From: UBA2965 sp036526135
GTDB lineage: Bacteria > Pseudomonadota > Gammaproteobacteria > Pseudomonadales > Azotimanducaceae
Assembly: GCA_036526135.1 (NCBI GenBank)
Contig: DATCZA010000072.1
Span: forward strand, 1-54,637
Reading direction: 5' to 3'
Length of the DNA stretch: 54,637 nucleotides
The translations under genes and the position numbers were made by a program. The first letter of the stretch is position 1. Each line of letters starts with the position of its first letter. The notes under the pieces are model-generated. The model searched no databases. It was given only the letters and a program-made list of their open reading frames with translations, and had not been told where the DNA came from. This document shows positions 1-8,070 of the stretch, in pieces.

Positions 1-212
1 GGCGAGTCGGGGCCGGTCTCCACCCCCAGCGGGTAGGTCTTGCCTTCCGTGACCAGACGGGCCGCCTGAACGACCTTCTCAGGAGACAGGTTGTTGATGG
101 CCCCCAGGGTGTCGTCGGCGCCGTAGCGCGACGGGTACCAATCCGCTGCGTTGGCAGCAGGGACGAATGCGAGCAGCAGCGCTGCGACGAAGCATGCCGG
201 TCTGGATTGCAT
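1..212 (-). CDS. Cyclase-family (kynurenine formamidase-like) secreted protein, N-terminal part only
   Basis: The gene runs off the left edge, so only about 70 N-terminal residues are visible. The start is the ATG at 210-212. Residues 1-23 form a signal peptide (a short polar start, a hydrophobic AALLLAFVPAA core and a likely cut after ANA). The mature part contains RYGADDTLGAINNLSPEKV, the N-terminal pattern of the cyclase family (PF04199), which includes kynurenine formamidases and other metal-dependent hydrolases. The metal-binding His/Asp motif would lie in the missing part, so the substrate cannot be inferred. It points the same way as mpl but is separated from the mpl stop by 44 bases. 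Confidence 0.7.
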   Translation of the reverse strand, partial: MQSRPACFVAALLLAFVPAANAADWYPSRYGADDTLGAINNLSPEKVVQAARLVTEGKTYPLGVETGPDS

Positions 213-256
213 GGCGGGGTCTCCTGGCGAAAGTGGGCTGGAAGTGGTGCCCGAGT

Positions 257-1660
257 TTAGCCGCTGCGCAGACGGGTTGGGAGCTTTTGGTAGATCCCGC
301 CGAAGCTGCCGTTGCTCATGATCACGATGTGGCGGCGCTTCTGGGGCAGCTGGGCCAGGGCCTCGATGAGCTTGTCGAGCTCGAAATTGATGTGCGCAGG
401 GATCACGCAGCTCTTCAGCAGCTCCGAGAGGTCCCACTGAATGTTCTCCCCGCGAAACCAGTAGACCTCGTCCGCCGGCGAGCAGCACGTGGCGAGCTCG
501 TTACGCAGGGTCCCCAGTGACATGGTGTGGGAGCGGGGCTCGATGACGGCGATGATCTCCTCGCTGCCTACCTTGTTGCGCAGGCCCTGCAGCGTTGCGC
601 GGATGGCGGTGGGGTGGTGAGCAAAGTCGTCGTAGATCAACGTTGCGCCGATCTCGGCAATGAGCTCCAGGCGCCTCTTGACGCCTTCGAAGCTGCCCAG
701 GGCGTCTATGGCGACCTCCGGCGGCACGCCGGCGTGCCGGGCGGCAGCTATGGCGGCCAGGGCGTTGCGGACGTTGAAGTCGCCGAAGATGGGCCATCGC
801 ACCGTGCCCAGATTTTCCTCGCCCAGGCAGACGTCGAACTCAGCACCTGTGCCGTCTCCCCTGCTGGCGCTCCACCGCTCACCGTTGTCGCGTTCCAGCG
901 GTTGCTTCACCCCGGGGGCGCCCACGCGGGCGATGGGCGTCCAGCAACCCTGCTGGAGGGTCTCGTTGACGTTGTCGTCGTTGGACGGCGCGATGACGAG
1001 CCCGTGGCCGGGCACGGTGCGCAGCAGGTGATTGAACTGGGTCTGGATGGCGGCGAGGTTGGGGAAGATGTCCGCGTGGTCGTACTCCAGATTGTTGATG
1101 ATCAGGGTGCGCGGATGGTAGTGAACGAACTTGGATCTGCGGTCGAAGTACGAGCAGTCGTACTCGTCGGCCTCCACCACGAAAAAGGGGTCGTCGCCCA
1201 GCCGGGACGAGCGCGGAAAGTTCTTGGGCACGCCGCCGATCAGGTAGCCGGGCTTCAGCCCCGCCTGGTCGAGAATCCAGGCCAGCATGCTGGCCGTCGT
1301 GGTCTTGCCGTGGGTGCCCGTGACGGCCAGCACCCAGCGGCCGGGCATCACTTGGCTGCCGAGCCATTCGGCACCGGACACGTAGCGCAGCCCGTTCTCG
1401 ATGATGTGCTCGACGCCCGGATGACCCCTGGGCAGGCCCGCGTTGCCGATCACCACCAGCTCCGGCTCGGGATCCAGGTGGGCGGGATCGAAGCCTTCGA
1501 ACACCTCGATGTCGGCGGCCGCCAGCTGATCGCTCATGGGCGGGTAGATGGCCACGTCCGACCCGGAGACCCGGTATCCCATCTCCCTGGCCAGCTGGGC
1601 CAGGCTCCCCATCAGGGTGCCGCCGATGCCCAGAAAATAGATTCGGCGTTCTGCGTTCAT
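257..1660 (-). CDS. mpl: UDP-N-acetylmuramate:L-alanyl-gamma-D-glutamyl-meso-diaminopimelate ligase (murein peptide ligase)
   Basis: Mpl recycles cell-wall tripeptide by joining it to UDP-MurNAc in the cytoplasm with ATP. The protein is 467 residues, close to the usual 450-460. It begins RIYFLGIGGTLMGSLA, the Rossmann-like N-terminal nucleotide-sugar domain of Mur ligases. The ATP-binding loop VTGTHGKTTTASML and the central EADEYDCSYFD motif follow, then a C-terminal ligase domain with YDDFAHHPTA. The frame stays open far upstream, but the ATG at 1658-1660 gives the homologous start and overlaps the stop of the upstream membrane-protein gene as ATGA, so the two are probably translationally coupled. 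MurC is the main alternative, but the GIGGTLMG start and the FAHHPTA form favour Mpl. Confidence 0.95.
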   Translation of the reverse strand: MNAERRIYFLGIGGTLMGSLAQLAREMGYRVSGSDVAIYPPMSDQLAAADIEVFEGFDPAHLDPEPELVVIGNAGLPRGHPGVEHIIENGLRYVSGAEWLGSQVMPGRWVLAVTGTHGKTTTASMLAWILDQAGLKPGYLIGGVPKNFPRSSRLGDDPFFVVEADEYDCSYFDRRSKFVHYHPRTLIINNLEYDHADIFPNLAAIQTQFNHLLRTVPGHGLVIAPSNDDNVNETLQQGCWTPIARVGAPGVKQPLERDNGERWSASRGDGTGAEFDVCLGEENLGTVRWPIFGDFNVRNALAAIAAARHAGVPPEVAIDALGSFEGVKRRLELIAEIGATLIYDDFAHHPTAIRATLQGLRNKVGSEEIIAVIEPRSHTMSLGTLRNELATCCSPADEVYWFRGENIQWDLSELLKSCVIPAHINFELDKLIEALAQLPQKRRHIVIMSNGSFGGIYQKLPTRLRSG

Positions 1661-2157
1661 GCGCCGATGGCCAGCTGGCTCAATGCCAGGCTGAGAACCG
1701 ACATGCCCAGGGCCACGACGATCCCGAGCGCAAGCGGGACCTGCAACGCGCGATGCAGAATGAAGCCGGCAACGCTCACGCTCCAGGCGACGAAGAGCAG
1801 GAACAGCACAGGCGCCATGGTCGGTGCGAGCAGGGTGAGCGGCAGGATGAGGGCGAAGACTGCCGTGATGATGAGGTCGCAGCCGAACAGCGCCGTGATG
1901 GTTGCAAGGAACCGCCCACCCATGTCGCGCAGGTTCAACGCCACCCACACCAGGGCCGCCGTCGTCGTCTGGCCCACGACGATGCTGTTGATGGTGGTCA
2001 GCAGGCCGGGCGCGCCTTCGGCGGACAGAGAAACGGCAGCGCTGCAGATCAGGTTTGCGGCGATGACCAGCAGCACGAACCACGTCTGGGTGGGTACGTA
2101 CTCGGGACTCTGCTTCAGCCGGCATATCTGCCAGAAAAGCTGCAAGACGGCTTTCAT
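1657..2157 (-). CDS. Small inner-membrane protein of unknown function, coupled to mpl
   Basis: This is a 166-residue hydrophobic protein with about four predicted membrane segments, at roughly residues 26-48, 62-78, 86-118 and 122-160, and few charged residues apart from a short basic and acidic N-terminus. I do not recognise a named family. The start chosen is the ATG at 2155-2157. The open frame extends further upstream, but that would run through the divergent pfp gene's start. Its stop overlaps the mpl start by ATGA, so it is the first gene of a two-gene operon. That makes a role at the membrane in peptidoglycan recycling conceivable, but this is only a guess from position. Confidence 0.7.
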   Translation of the reverse strand: MKAVLQLFWQICRLKQSPEYVPTQTWFVLLVIAANLICSAAVSLSAEGAPGLLTTINSIVVGQTTTAALVWVALNLRDMGGRFLATITALFGCDLIITAVFALILPLTLLAPTMAPVLFLLFVAWSVSVAGFILHRALQVPLALGIVVALGMSVLSLALSQLAIGA

Positions 2158-2229
2158 CGGCGAAATTGTCGCACAAAACTTTCTCTTCACGGACAATGAC
2201 CGCTCGTTTTCCGGACGAGACGTCGAGGG

Positions 2230-3492
2230 ATGAAGAGAGCCAATGCGTTCTACGCTCAGTCGGGCGGGGTCACGGCCGTCATCAACGCATCCGCATGCGG
2301 GGTCATCCAGACCGCGCGCAAGCATCGCGATCGCATCGGTAAGGTCCTCGCCGGACGCAACGGGATCATCGGCGCGCTCGCCGAGGAGCTGATCGACACG
2401 GGCCGGGAGAGCGCCAAGGACATTGCCGGGCTGCGCACGACGCCGAGCGGGGCTTTCGGATCCTGCCGGTACAAGTTGAAGTCCTTAGAGGAGAACGAGC
2501 GCGAGTACCGGCGCCTGATCGACGTCTTTCGAGCCCACGACATTGGTTACTTTTTCTACAACGGCGGCGGGGATTCCCAGGACACTGCCCACAAGGTGTC
2601 CCAGCTGGGCGGGCGGCTCGGATATCCGATCACCTGCATCGGGATTCCCAAGACGGTCGACAACGATCTTCCGTTCACGGACTGCTGTCCCGGCTTCGGA
2701 TCCGTTGCCAAGTACGTCGCGGTATCCATCCGCGAAGCGGCCATGGACGTCGCGTCGATGTGCGAGACCTCCACCAAGGTCTTCATTCTGGAGGTCATGG
2801 GGCGTCACGCGGGTTGGATCGCGGCGGCGGGAGCCCTGGCCCAGGAAGGGCCGCGCGATGCGCCTCACATCATCCTGCTGCCGGAGGTGCCCTTCGATCG
2901 GAAACGTTTTCTCGCCAAGGTTCGGGAGACCGTGGACGGGTGCGGTTACTGCGTAATCGTCGTCTCCGAAGGAGCTCAGTACCCCGACGGCACCTTCCTG
3001 GCCGATGCCGGAAGCAAGGATGCCTTCGGCCACACCCAGCTGGGTGGAGTGGCGCCGACGCTGGCGGCCATGATCAAAGACGAGCTCGGCTACAAATACC
3101 ATTGGGCGGTGGCCGACTACCTGCAGCGGGCGGCCAGGCACGTGGCCTCGGCCACCGATGTGGAGCAGGCTTACGCCATGGGCCGGGCGGCGGTGGAGCT
3201 GGCCCTGGCCGGAGAAAACGCCGTCATGCCCATCGTGGTGCGCAAGAGCGATTCGCCCTATCGGTGGACGGTGGGCAGCGTCAAGCTTTCCAGGGTGGCC
3301 AACGTCGAGCGGAAGATGCCGAAGAGCTACATCTCAAAGGACGGGTTCGGCATCACGGCGCGAGGCAGGCGGTACCTGGCGCCGCTCATCGCCGGAGAGG
3401 ATTACCCTGCCTATCGAAACGGCCTCCCACAGTACGTGCGGCTGAAGAACGAGCTCGTGGCGAAAAAGCTCGAACCCTTCCAGTTGAGCTGA
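2230..3492 (+). CDS. pfp: Pyrophosphate-dependent 6-phosphofructokinase
   Basis: The enzyme reversibly converts fructose 6-phosphate and PPi to fructose 1,6-bisphosphate and Pi. The 420-residue protein starts NAFYAQSGGVTAVINASA, the usual opening of group-III PFPs. The phosphoryl-donor loop reads GGGDSQDT, with Asp where ATP enzymes carry Gly, and the catalytic loop reads PKTVDNDL, with Lys next to TVDND. Both are the hallmarks of PPi use. MGRHAGWIA and PEVPF-type sugar-phosphate motifs follow. The Shine-Dalgarno-like GAGGG directly abuts the ATG, which is unusually close, but homology supports this start. It converges with the membrane pyrophosphatase gene and shares its terminator. Confidence 0.95.
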   Translation: MKRANAFYAQSGGVTAVINASACGVIQTARKHRDRIGKVLAGRNGIIGALAEELIDTGRESAKDIAGLRTTPSGAFGSCRYKLKSLEENEREYRRLIDVFRAHDIGYFFYNGGGDSQDTAHKVSQLGGRLGYPITCIGIPKTVDNDLPFTDCCPGFGSVAKYVAVSIREAAMDVASMCETSTKVFILEVMGRHAGWIAAAGALAQEGPRDAPHIILLPEVPFDRKRFLAKVRETVDGCGYCVIVVSEGAQYPDGTFLADAGSKDAFGHTQLGGVAPTLAAMIKDELGYKYHWAVADYLQRAARHVASATDVEQAYAMGRAAVELALAGENAVMPIVVRKSDSPYRWTVGSVKLSRVANVERKMPKSYISKDGFGITARGRRYLAPLIAGEDYPAYRNGLPQYVRLKNELVAKKLEPFQLS

Positions 3493-3509
3493 AGCCGGAG
3501 AGAAGATGG

Positions 3510-3536
3510 GCCGGCCCCGCGTGCAGCGGGGCCGGC
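3510..3536. terminator. Bidirectional hairpin between convergent pfp and hppA
   Basis: A perfect 11-bp GC-only stem (3510-3520 with 3526-3536) closes a 5-base loop. It sits 17 bases after the pfp stop and 7 bases before the hppA stop read on the other strand. There is no clear T-run on either side, so it may act as a roadblock or 3'-end stabiliser rather than a strong intrinsic terminator. Confidence 0.75.
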
Positions 3537-3543
3537 AGGTTCA

Positions 3544-5571
3544 TCAGACCAGCAGCGGCGCGATGACCAGGCTGACGATGGCCATCACGTTGATCAGGAT
3601 GTTCATGCTCGGCCCGGATGTGTCCTTGAAGGGATCGCCTACGGTGTCGCCGACCACCGTGGCGGCGTGAACGTCAGAGCCCTTGCCGCCCAGGTTGCCC
3701 TTCTCGACGTACTTCTTGGCGTTGTCCCAGGCGCCACCAGCGTTAGCCATGGTCAGGGCAAGCAGCACGCAGCCGAGCAGCCCGCCGCCCAGGGTTCCGC
3801 CGAGAGCCGCCGGGCCCAGGCCGAAGCCGACGACGGGCGGCACCGCCACGGCGATGACGCCGGGCAGCAGCATCCGCTTGAGTGCCGCCTGGGTGGCGAT
3901 GTCGATGCACTTGGCGTTGTCCGGATCCGCTTTGCCCTCCAACAGCCCCGGTATCTCACGGAACTGGCGGCGGATTTCCTGGATCATTTCCATGGCGGCG
4001 TCGCCCACGGCCGTCATCGTGATCGAAGCGATGAGGAATGGGATCAGCCCCCCGATGAACAGCCCGATCAGGACCTCGGGGTCGCCGATGTGCAGGGTGA
4101 AGCTCGGGTCCTGGTAAGAGATGGTCTCTACGTAAGCGGCGATGATGGCAAGTGCCGCCAGGGCCGCTGCGCCGATGGCGAAACCTTTGCCGATGGCGGC
4201 GGTGGTGTTGCCGAGCTCGTCCAGGGAATCGGTGATGGCCCGGGTTTCCTTGCCCAGACCGCTCATCTCAGCAATGCCTCCGGCGTTGTCGGCTACCGGG
4301 CCGTAGGCGTCGATGGCCATGGTGATCCCAACGGTCCCGAGCATGCCCAGCGCGGCGATCCCGACGCCGTAAAGGCCGGCGAGGTGCGTCGACACGAAGA
4401 TGATGCCGCAGATCGCGAGGATGGGAACCACCACGGACTGCATGCCCACGGCGAGGCCCGTGATCATCACCGTGGCCGCGCCCGTCTCGCCGGCCTCGGC
4501 GATCCGGATGATCGGCTTGGAGGAGGTGTAGTACTCGGTGACCAGGCCGATGATGATGCCGCCAACGGAGCCGGAGACCACCGACCACCACACTGCGGAT
4601 TCCAGACCCACCTGGCCGATCACGAACCAGGCGGCGATGATGAATATGACCGGCGCGCCCAGGGTGCCGAAACGCAGGGCCACGGCAGGCTCTTTGTCGG
4701 ACATCAGCCTCACCAGCGCGATGCCGACCAGCGAGCAGATCAGGCCCGTGGAAGCGAGAATGAGGGGGAGGCCCATGAGGGCCGCCCGGGCGGAGCCCTC
4801 GTCCATGCCCGGCGCCAGATCCGTCAGTGCTGCCAGCGCGAGGGTCGAGGCGATGGCGATGGTGGCGATCATGGAGCCGCAATAGCTCTCGAAGATGTCC
4901 GAGCCCATGCCGGCGACGTCGCCCACGTTGTCGCCCACGTTGTCGGCGATCACGCCGGGGTTTCGCGGGTCGTCCTCGGGGATTCCCGCTTCGACCTTAC
5001 CCACCAGGTCGGCGCCGACGTCGGCGCTCTGGGTGTAGATGCCGCCCCCGACCCGGGAGAAGAGCGCGACCGTGGAAGCGCCCATGCCGAACCCGTGAAT
5101 GTGGTGCGCGGTCTCCGGGTCGCCGCCGAACACGTAGTAGAGGATGCCGAGCCCGAGCAGGCCCATGGACGCGACGGTGAGGCCCATTATGGATCCCCCG
5201 AAGAAGGCCACGGACAGCGCCTGGGCCGCGCCGGCGGTGTGGGCGGCCGTAGTCGTTCTGACGTTGGCTTTGGTCGCCGTGTACATGCCGATCCAGCCTG
5301 CCGTCGCGGAGGCCAGCGCGCCGACGATGAAGGCGATGGTGGTTTCTGTTCCGAGGGCGATGTAGAGGATGACGATCAGCGCGGCCGCGAACCCCGCCAG
5401 CATCGTGTACTCCCGGCGCATGAAGACCATGGCCCCCTCGTGAATGGCGTCCCCGATCCGCTTGACTTCCTCGGTGCCCTCGTCGTACCGCTTCACGAGG
5501 CTGAAGATGAAGAAGGCTACGATCAGGCCGACGATACCGAATATTGGCGGTATCAGCGCAATATTGTTCAT
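3544..5571 (-). CDS. hppA: Membrane-bound proton/sodium-translocating pyrophosphatase, K+-dependent type
   Basis: This integral membrane enzyme hydrolyses PPi and pumps H+ (or Na+). The protein is about 675 residues with some 16 membrane helices. The substrate loops are present: DVGADLVGKVEAGIPEDDPRN, GDNVGDVAGMGSD and, near the C-terminus, DNAKKYVE and GDTVGDPFKDT. The diagnostic GNTTAAIGKGFAIG segment has Ala where K+-independent enzymes have Lys, so K+-dependence is expected. In GSDIFESY the Glu is at the position seen in Na+-PPases and several K+-dependent relatives, so the pumped ion is not settled. The start chosen is the ATG at 5569-5571, preceded by TTGGGGAA. An ATG eight codons upstream (5593-5595) is an alternative. 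Pairing with pfp implies a PPi-based energy economy. Confidence 0.95.
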   Translation of the reverse strand: MNNIALIPPIFGIVGLIVAFFIFSLVKRYDEGTEEVKRIGDAIHEGAMVFMRREYTMLAGFAAALIVILYIALGTETTIAFIVGALASATAGWIGMYTATKANVRTTTAAHTAGAAQALSVAFFGGSIMGLTVASMGLLGLGILYYVFGGDPETAHHIHGFGMGASTVALFSRVGGGIYTQSADVGADLVGKVEAGIPEDDPRNPGVIADNVGDNVGDVAGMGSDIFESYCGSMIATIAIASTLALAALTDLAPGMDEGSARAALMGLPLILASTGLICSLVGIALVRLMSDKEPAVALRFGTLGAPVIFIIAAWFVIGQVGLESAVWWSVVSGSVGGIIIGLVTEYYTSSKPIIRIAEAGETGAATVMITGLAVGMQSVVVPILAICGIIFVSTHLAGLYGVGIAALGMLGTVGITMAIDAYGPVADNAGGIAEMSGLGKETRAITDSLDELGNTTAAIGKGFAIGAAALAALAIIAAYVETISYQDPSFTLHIGDPEVLIGLFIGGLIPFLIASITMTAVGDAAMEMIQEIRRQFREIPGLLEGKADPDNAKCIDIATQAALKRMLLPGVIAVAVPPVVGFGLGPAALGGTLGGGLLGCVLLALTMANAGGAWDNAKKYVEKGNLGGKGSDVHAATVVGDTVGDPFKDTSGPSMNILINVMAIVSLVIAPLLV

Positions 5572-5675
5572 TGGATTCCCCAACTCGATGACCATGTGTG
5601 GAACGCGGGCGATCTGCTCCACCCCGTGCTTGTTGCTGCACGATACGCGCGGAGGCAGCGCTCGGTTCGGCGCGA

Positions 5676-5704
5676 ATTCTAACGGAGCGGTCTGCGAATA
5701 AGAA
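5676..5704 (-). promoter_or_regulatory. Candidate sigma70 promoter of hppA
   Basis: On the minus strand TTCTTA (5704-5699) is followed after exactly 17 bases by TAGAAT (5681-5676), which would give a leader of roughly 100 bases before the hppA start. It lies in the 182-base gap between hppA and the DUF2333 gene. The rest of that gap shows nothing distinctive. Confidence 0.5.
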
Positions 5705-5753
5705 CCTAGCGCGCGGCGGGATTTGTCTGAATTTGTATGGGACCCGCCGCCGG

Positions 5754-6800
5754 TCAGCCCTGGGAGAGAAGCGCCCGCAGGTCGATGATGGCGGCATTCG
5801 CCCGGGAGACGTAGCTCGCCATGACCAGCGAGTGGTTGGCCAGCAACCCGAGCCCGTCGCCGTTGAGGATGATGGGGCTCCAGACCGTGTCCTGGGTGGG
5901 CTCGAGCTCCCGGATGATCTGCTGCAGGCTGACTCGGGCGTTCTTCTTGTCCAGCACGTCGCCAAAGTCCTGCTCCATGGCCCGGAGCAGGTGGAGCAGC
6001 GCCCAGGTCTGGCCTCGGGCCTCGTAGAAGACGTCGTCGATTTCCAGCCACGGCGTCTTGACCTCCTGCTCCCGCGGGGACTCAGTGGCCTGGCTGGCCG
6101 CAGCATCTCCGGCCAGGGAGACGTCGAGCTGCCGTTTGCCCACGCTGGCGGACAAGCGCTGGGACAGGCTGCCGAGCCGGGCTTCGACGATCTGCAGCCA
6201 CTGCTGGAGGTTGTCTGCCCGCGCGTAGAACTGGGCATCGGGCTGGGTGGGGTCGGCCAGGCGCTGCAGGTAAGAGGAGAGCGCTTTGATGCCGTCGCGA
6301 TATTCCGACTCCGCTTGAGGGATGAACCAGCTCGCGTTGTCGATGAAGAACTTGCCCTCCGCTCTGACGATGTCGGGGTCTTCTGCCGACTGGCTCTGGG
6401 AGCGCGAAAGCTCGTTGCGGTAGGTGCGGGTGGCGTCCCGTATGTGGGTGAGCACCCCGAATTCCCAGTTCGGAATGTTGTCCATCCACACGCCCGGCGG
6501 AAAGACGTCGTTGGAAAGATAGCCACCGCGTTTGTCGAGCAGGGTTTCGCCCAGGCGGATCAGGGTGGCGGTGGTGATGTAACCGGTGACCAGCGGCTCG
6601 TTGCCGAGCTCCGCGCGGCTCGATGCGTTCTCGCGAACGGCAAACACGTCGGGTTCCTTGTCCCACCACCAGCCCAGCAGCACGCAGACGAGCAGGTAGG
6701 CGGCAACGGCGCCCAGCCCGATGCGACCGGCAGTTGCGAGCCTCCCGTCGGTGACGTCCGCATCGTTCGAAGAAGCCCAGAATCGCCAGTTGATCTTCAT
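5754..6800 (-). CDS. DUF2333 family single-pass membrane protein
   Basis: This is a 348-residue protein with a short cytoplasmic N-terminus, one membrane helix at about residues 27-47 (a GLGAVAAYLLVCVLLGWWW stretch), then a long soluble, probably periplasmic, mostly helical region. The segment LVTGYITTATLIRLGETLLDKRGGYLSND is typical of DUF2333 proteins, which are widespread in gammaproteobacteria and have no established function. The ATG overlaps the stop of the PCuAC gene as ATGA, making it the last gene of a coupled three-gene cluster (TPR-like, PCuAC, DUF2333). No catalytic motif is visible. Confidence 0.85.
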   Translation of the reverse strand: MKINWRFWASSNDADVTDGRLATAGRIGLGAVAAYLLVCVLLGWWWDKEPDVFAVRENASSRAELGNEPLVTGYITTATLIRLGETLLDKRGGYLSNDVFPPGVWMDNIPNWEFGVLTHIRDATRTYRNELSRSQSQSAEDPDIVRAEGKFFIDNASWFIPQAESEYRDGIKALSSYLQRLADPTQPDAQFYARADNLQQWLQIVEARLGSLSQRLSASVGKRQLDVSLAGDAAASQATESPREQEVKTPWLEIDDVFYEARGQTWALLHLLRAMEQDFGDVLDKKNARVSLQQIIRELEPTQDTVWSPIILNGDGLGLLANHSLVMASYVSRANAAIIDLRALLSQG

Positions 6801-7255
6801 TCCGCTCCCGCTGCTATGCGATTAAAGATTGCCTTCAGGCGGCGCCCGTCGCTCGTGCGCAGCTCGATTTCCATCTGCTCGCCGAGCGCTTGGACGTCGA
6901 ACAGCATCAGATGCAGCCCGCCCGGGTCGAAGCGTACGGTGGTCCGGGCTGGAATCTCAACCTCTGCTCGGCGCCGCATCCGGTACATGTCGCCGTCGCG
7001 GCGAGACTCGTGAATCTCCATGGCCCCGGCGGCCGCGCTCTCGGCGCTCACCAGGGTAACGCTTGCGGGGCCGCGGTTTTCGATCGCGAAGTAGGCAACC
7101 GTATGGCGCTGGCCGGGCAGCAGCGCCCGGACCCGCGCATCGGTCACGACCAGCTCGGAACCCGCCAGGGCGGGCGCGCTGCTGGCCGGGATGGCAACCG
7201 GCGCGGCGGCCAGCGCGGCGGCCAGCGCGGCAGCCAATATGACGGCATCGGGCAT
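6797..7255 (-). CDS. PCuAC-type periplasmic copper chaperone (DUF461)
   Basis: PCuAC proteins carry Cu(I) in the periplasm to the CuA site of cytochrome oxidases. The protein is 152 residues with an Ala-rich signal peptide (about residues 1-32) and one beta-rich domain. The copper ligands are recognisable: His in MEIHE, Met in DMYRM, and His and Met in LHLML, in the family's H-M-x-H-x-M order. The start chosen is the ATG at 7253-7255, which overlaps the stop of the TPR-like gene as TGATG. A start seven codons upstream is possible but would lie inside that gene. The signal peptide is encoded by a 12-base tandem repeat at about 7199-7235. Confidence 0.88.
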   Translation of the reverse strand: MPDAVILAAALAAALAAAPVAIPASSAPALAGSELVVTDARVRALLPGQRHTVAYFAIENRGPASVTLVSAESAAAGAMEIHESRRDGDMYRMRRRAEVEIPARTTVRFDPGGLHLMLFDVQALGEQMEIELRTSDGRRLKAIFNRIAAGAE

Positions 7256-7974
7256 CAGGCGTCGTTTTCGAAGCAAAGCAGTTCCACCATGGGCGGTGAG
7301 CCGATCTCGATGTCGGCCCGGATGCGCGCAGTTCCCGGAGCGCGGCTCATCTGCTGGTATATCCAGCGTCCCGAGGCGTCGCTGGGCGACCGGATGATCG
7401 CCAGGCAGTTTCCGTTGCGCGCGCGTGATCCGAGCTCCGCCAACGACCGAGCCAGCGCGTCGCTGCGATCGCGCAGCTGGCTGCCTGCCACCGGCAGGCG
7501 CACGCGCCTCGCCTCTGCGAGCAGGCGGATCTGCGCCTCGGCCGCGGCGATGCCGGGATGTTCGGCGTCCACGATTCTGGCCCAGTCGACCATGGACCGG
7601 GCGCGGGTCAGCTGACGCCGCCTTACTGCGGCGCTGGCGAGGTCGAGATAATGCTGAGCGATGAGCTCCAGGCCCCTGCGCGCCTCGGCATTGCCCGGAT
7701 TGAGCGCCAGTACCCGGTCGTAGAGGCCCAGGGCGCTTCCGCGGGCGGGGTTGATGTACTGTCCCCGTTCCATTGCGTCGTTGGCCTGCAGCAGCAGCGC
7801 GTCTATCTCGGCCGCGTGAGGGGCCGGGGCGGGCGCGGGCTCGGTGAGAGGGTCGGCCCGCGCTCCTTCGGGCAAGGAATCACCTCCGGCCTGCGCCGAG
7901 AGTCCAGCGGCGTCCACCACCCAGAGCATCAGGGCGAGCCAGAGCGCTGGGAGTGTTCGTTCACTGGGAAGCAA
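7255..7974 (-). CDS. Periplasmic TPR-like protein of unknown function
   Basis: This 239-residue protein has a signal peptide (about 1-28, ending near GLSAQA), then an Ala/Pro-rich linker and two or three helical repeats resembling TPR units (YDRVLALNPGNAEARRGLELI is a typical TPR helix pair). The final 60 residues read as a beta-rich domain with conserved-looking NGNCLAIIRSP and VELLCFEND strands and two cysteines. The start codon is TTG (7972-7974), the only upstream candidate that keeps the signal peptide. It is the first gene of the cluster leading into the copper chaperone and DUF2333, which suggests an envelope role, but no specific function can be assigned. Confidence 0.7.
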   Translation of the reverse strand: MLPSERTLPALWLALMLWVVDAAGLSAQAGGDSLPEGARADPLTEPAPAPAPHAAEIDALLLQANDAMERGQYINPARGSALGLYDRVLALNPGNAEARRGLELIAQHYLDLASAAVRRRQLTRARSMVDWARIVDAEHPGIAAAEAQIRLLAEARRVRLPVAGSQLRDRSDALARSLAELGSRARNGNCLAIIRSPSDASGRWIYQQMSRAPGTARIRADIEIGSPPMVELLCFENDA

Positions 7975-8070
7975 CCGACCAGTTCACTTCTGCGGGCCAA
8001 GGGAACGGCTATATTGCCGGGTCTGCGGGCGAACTCCAATGCGGTCGAGGTGTCGGATAGAATTGAGGTG

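Noticed and set aside
1661..2176. N-terminal extension of mpl to 639 residues
   Set aside because: The extension lies in another frame over the membrane-protein gene and encodes a low-complexity, Arg-rich sequence; the Mur-ligase start matches the ATG at 1660.
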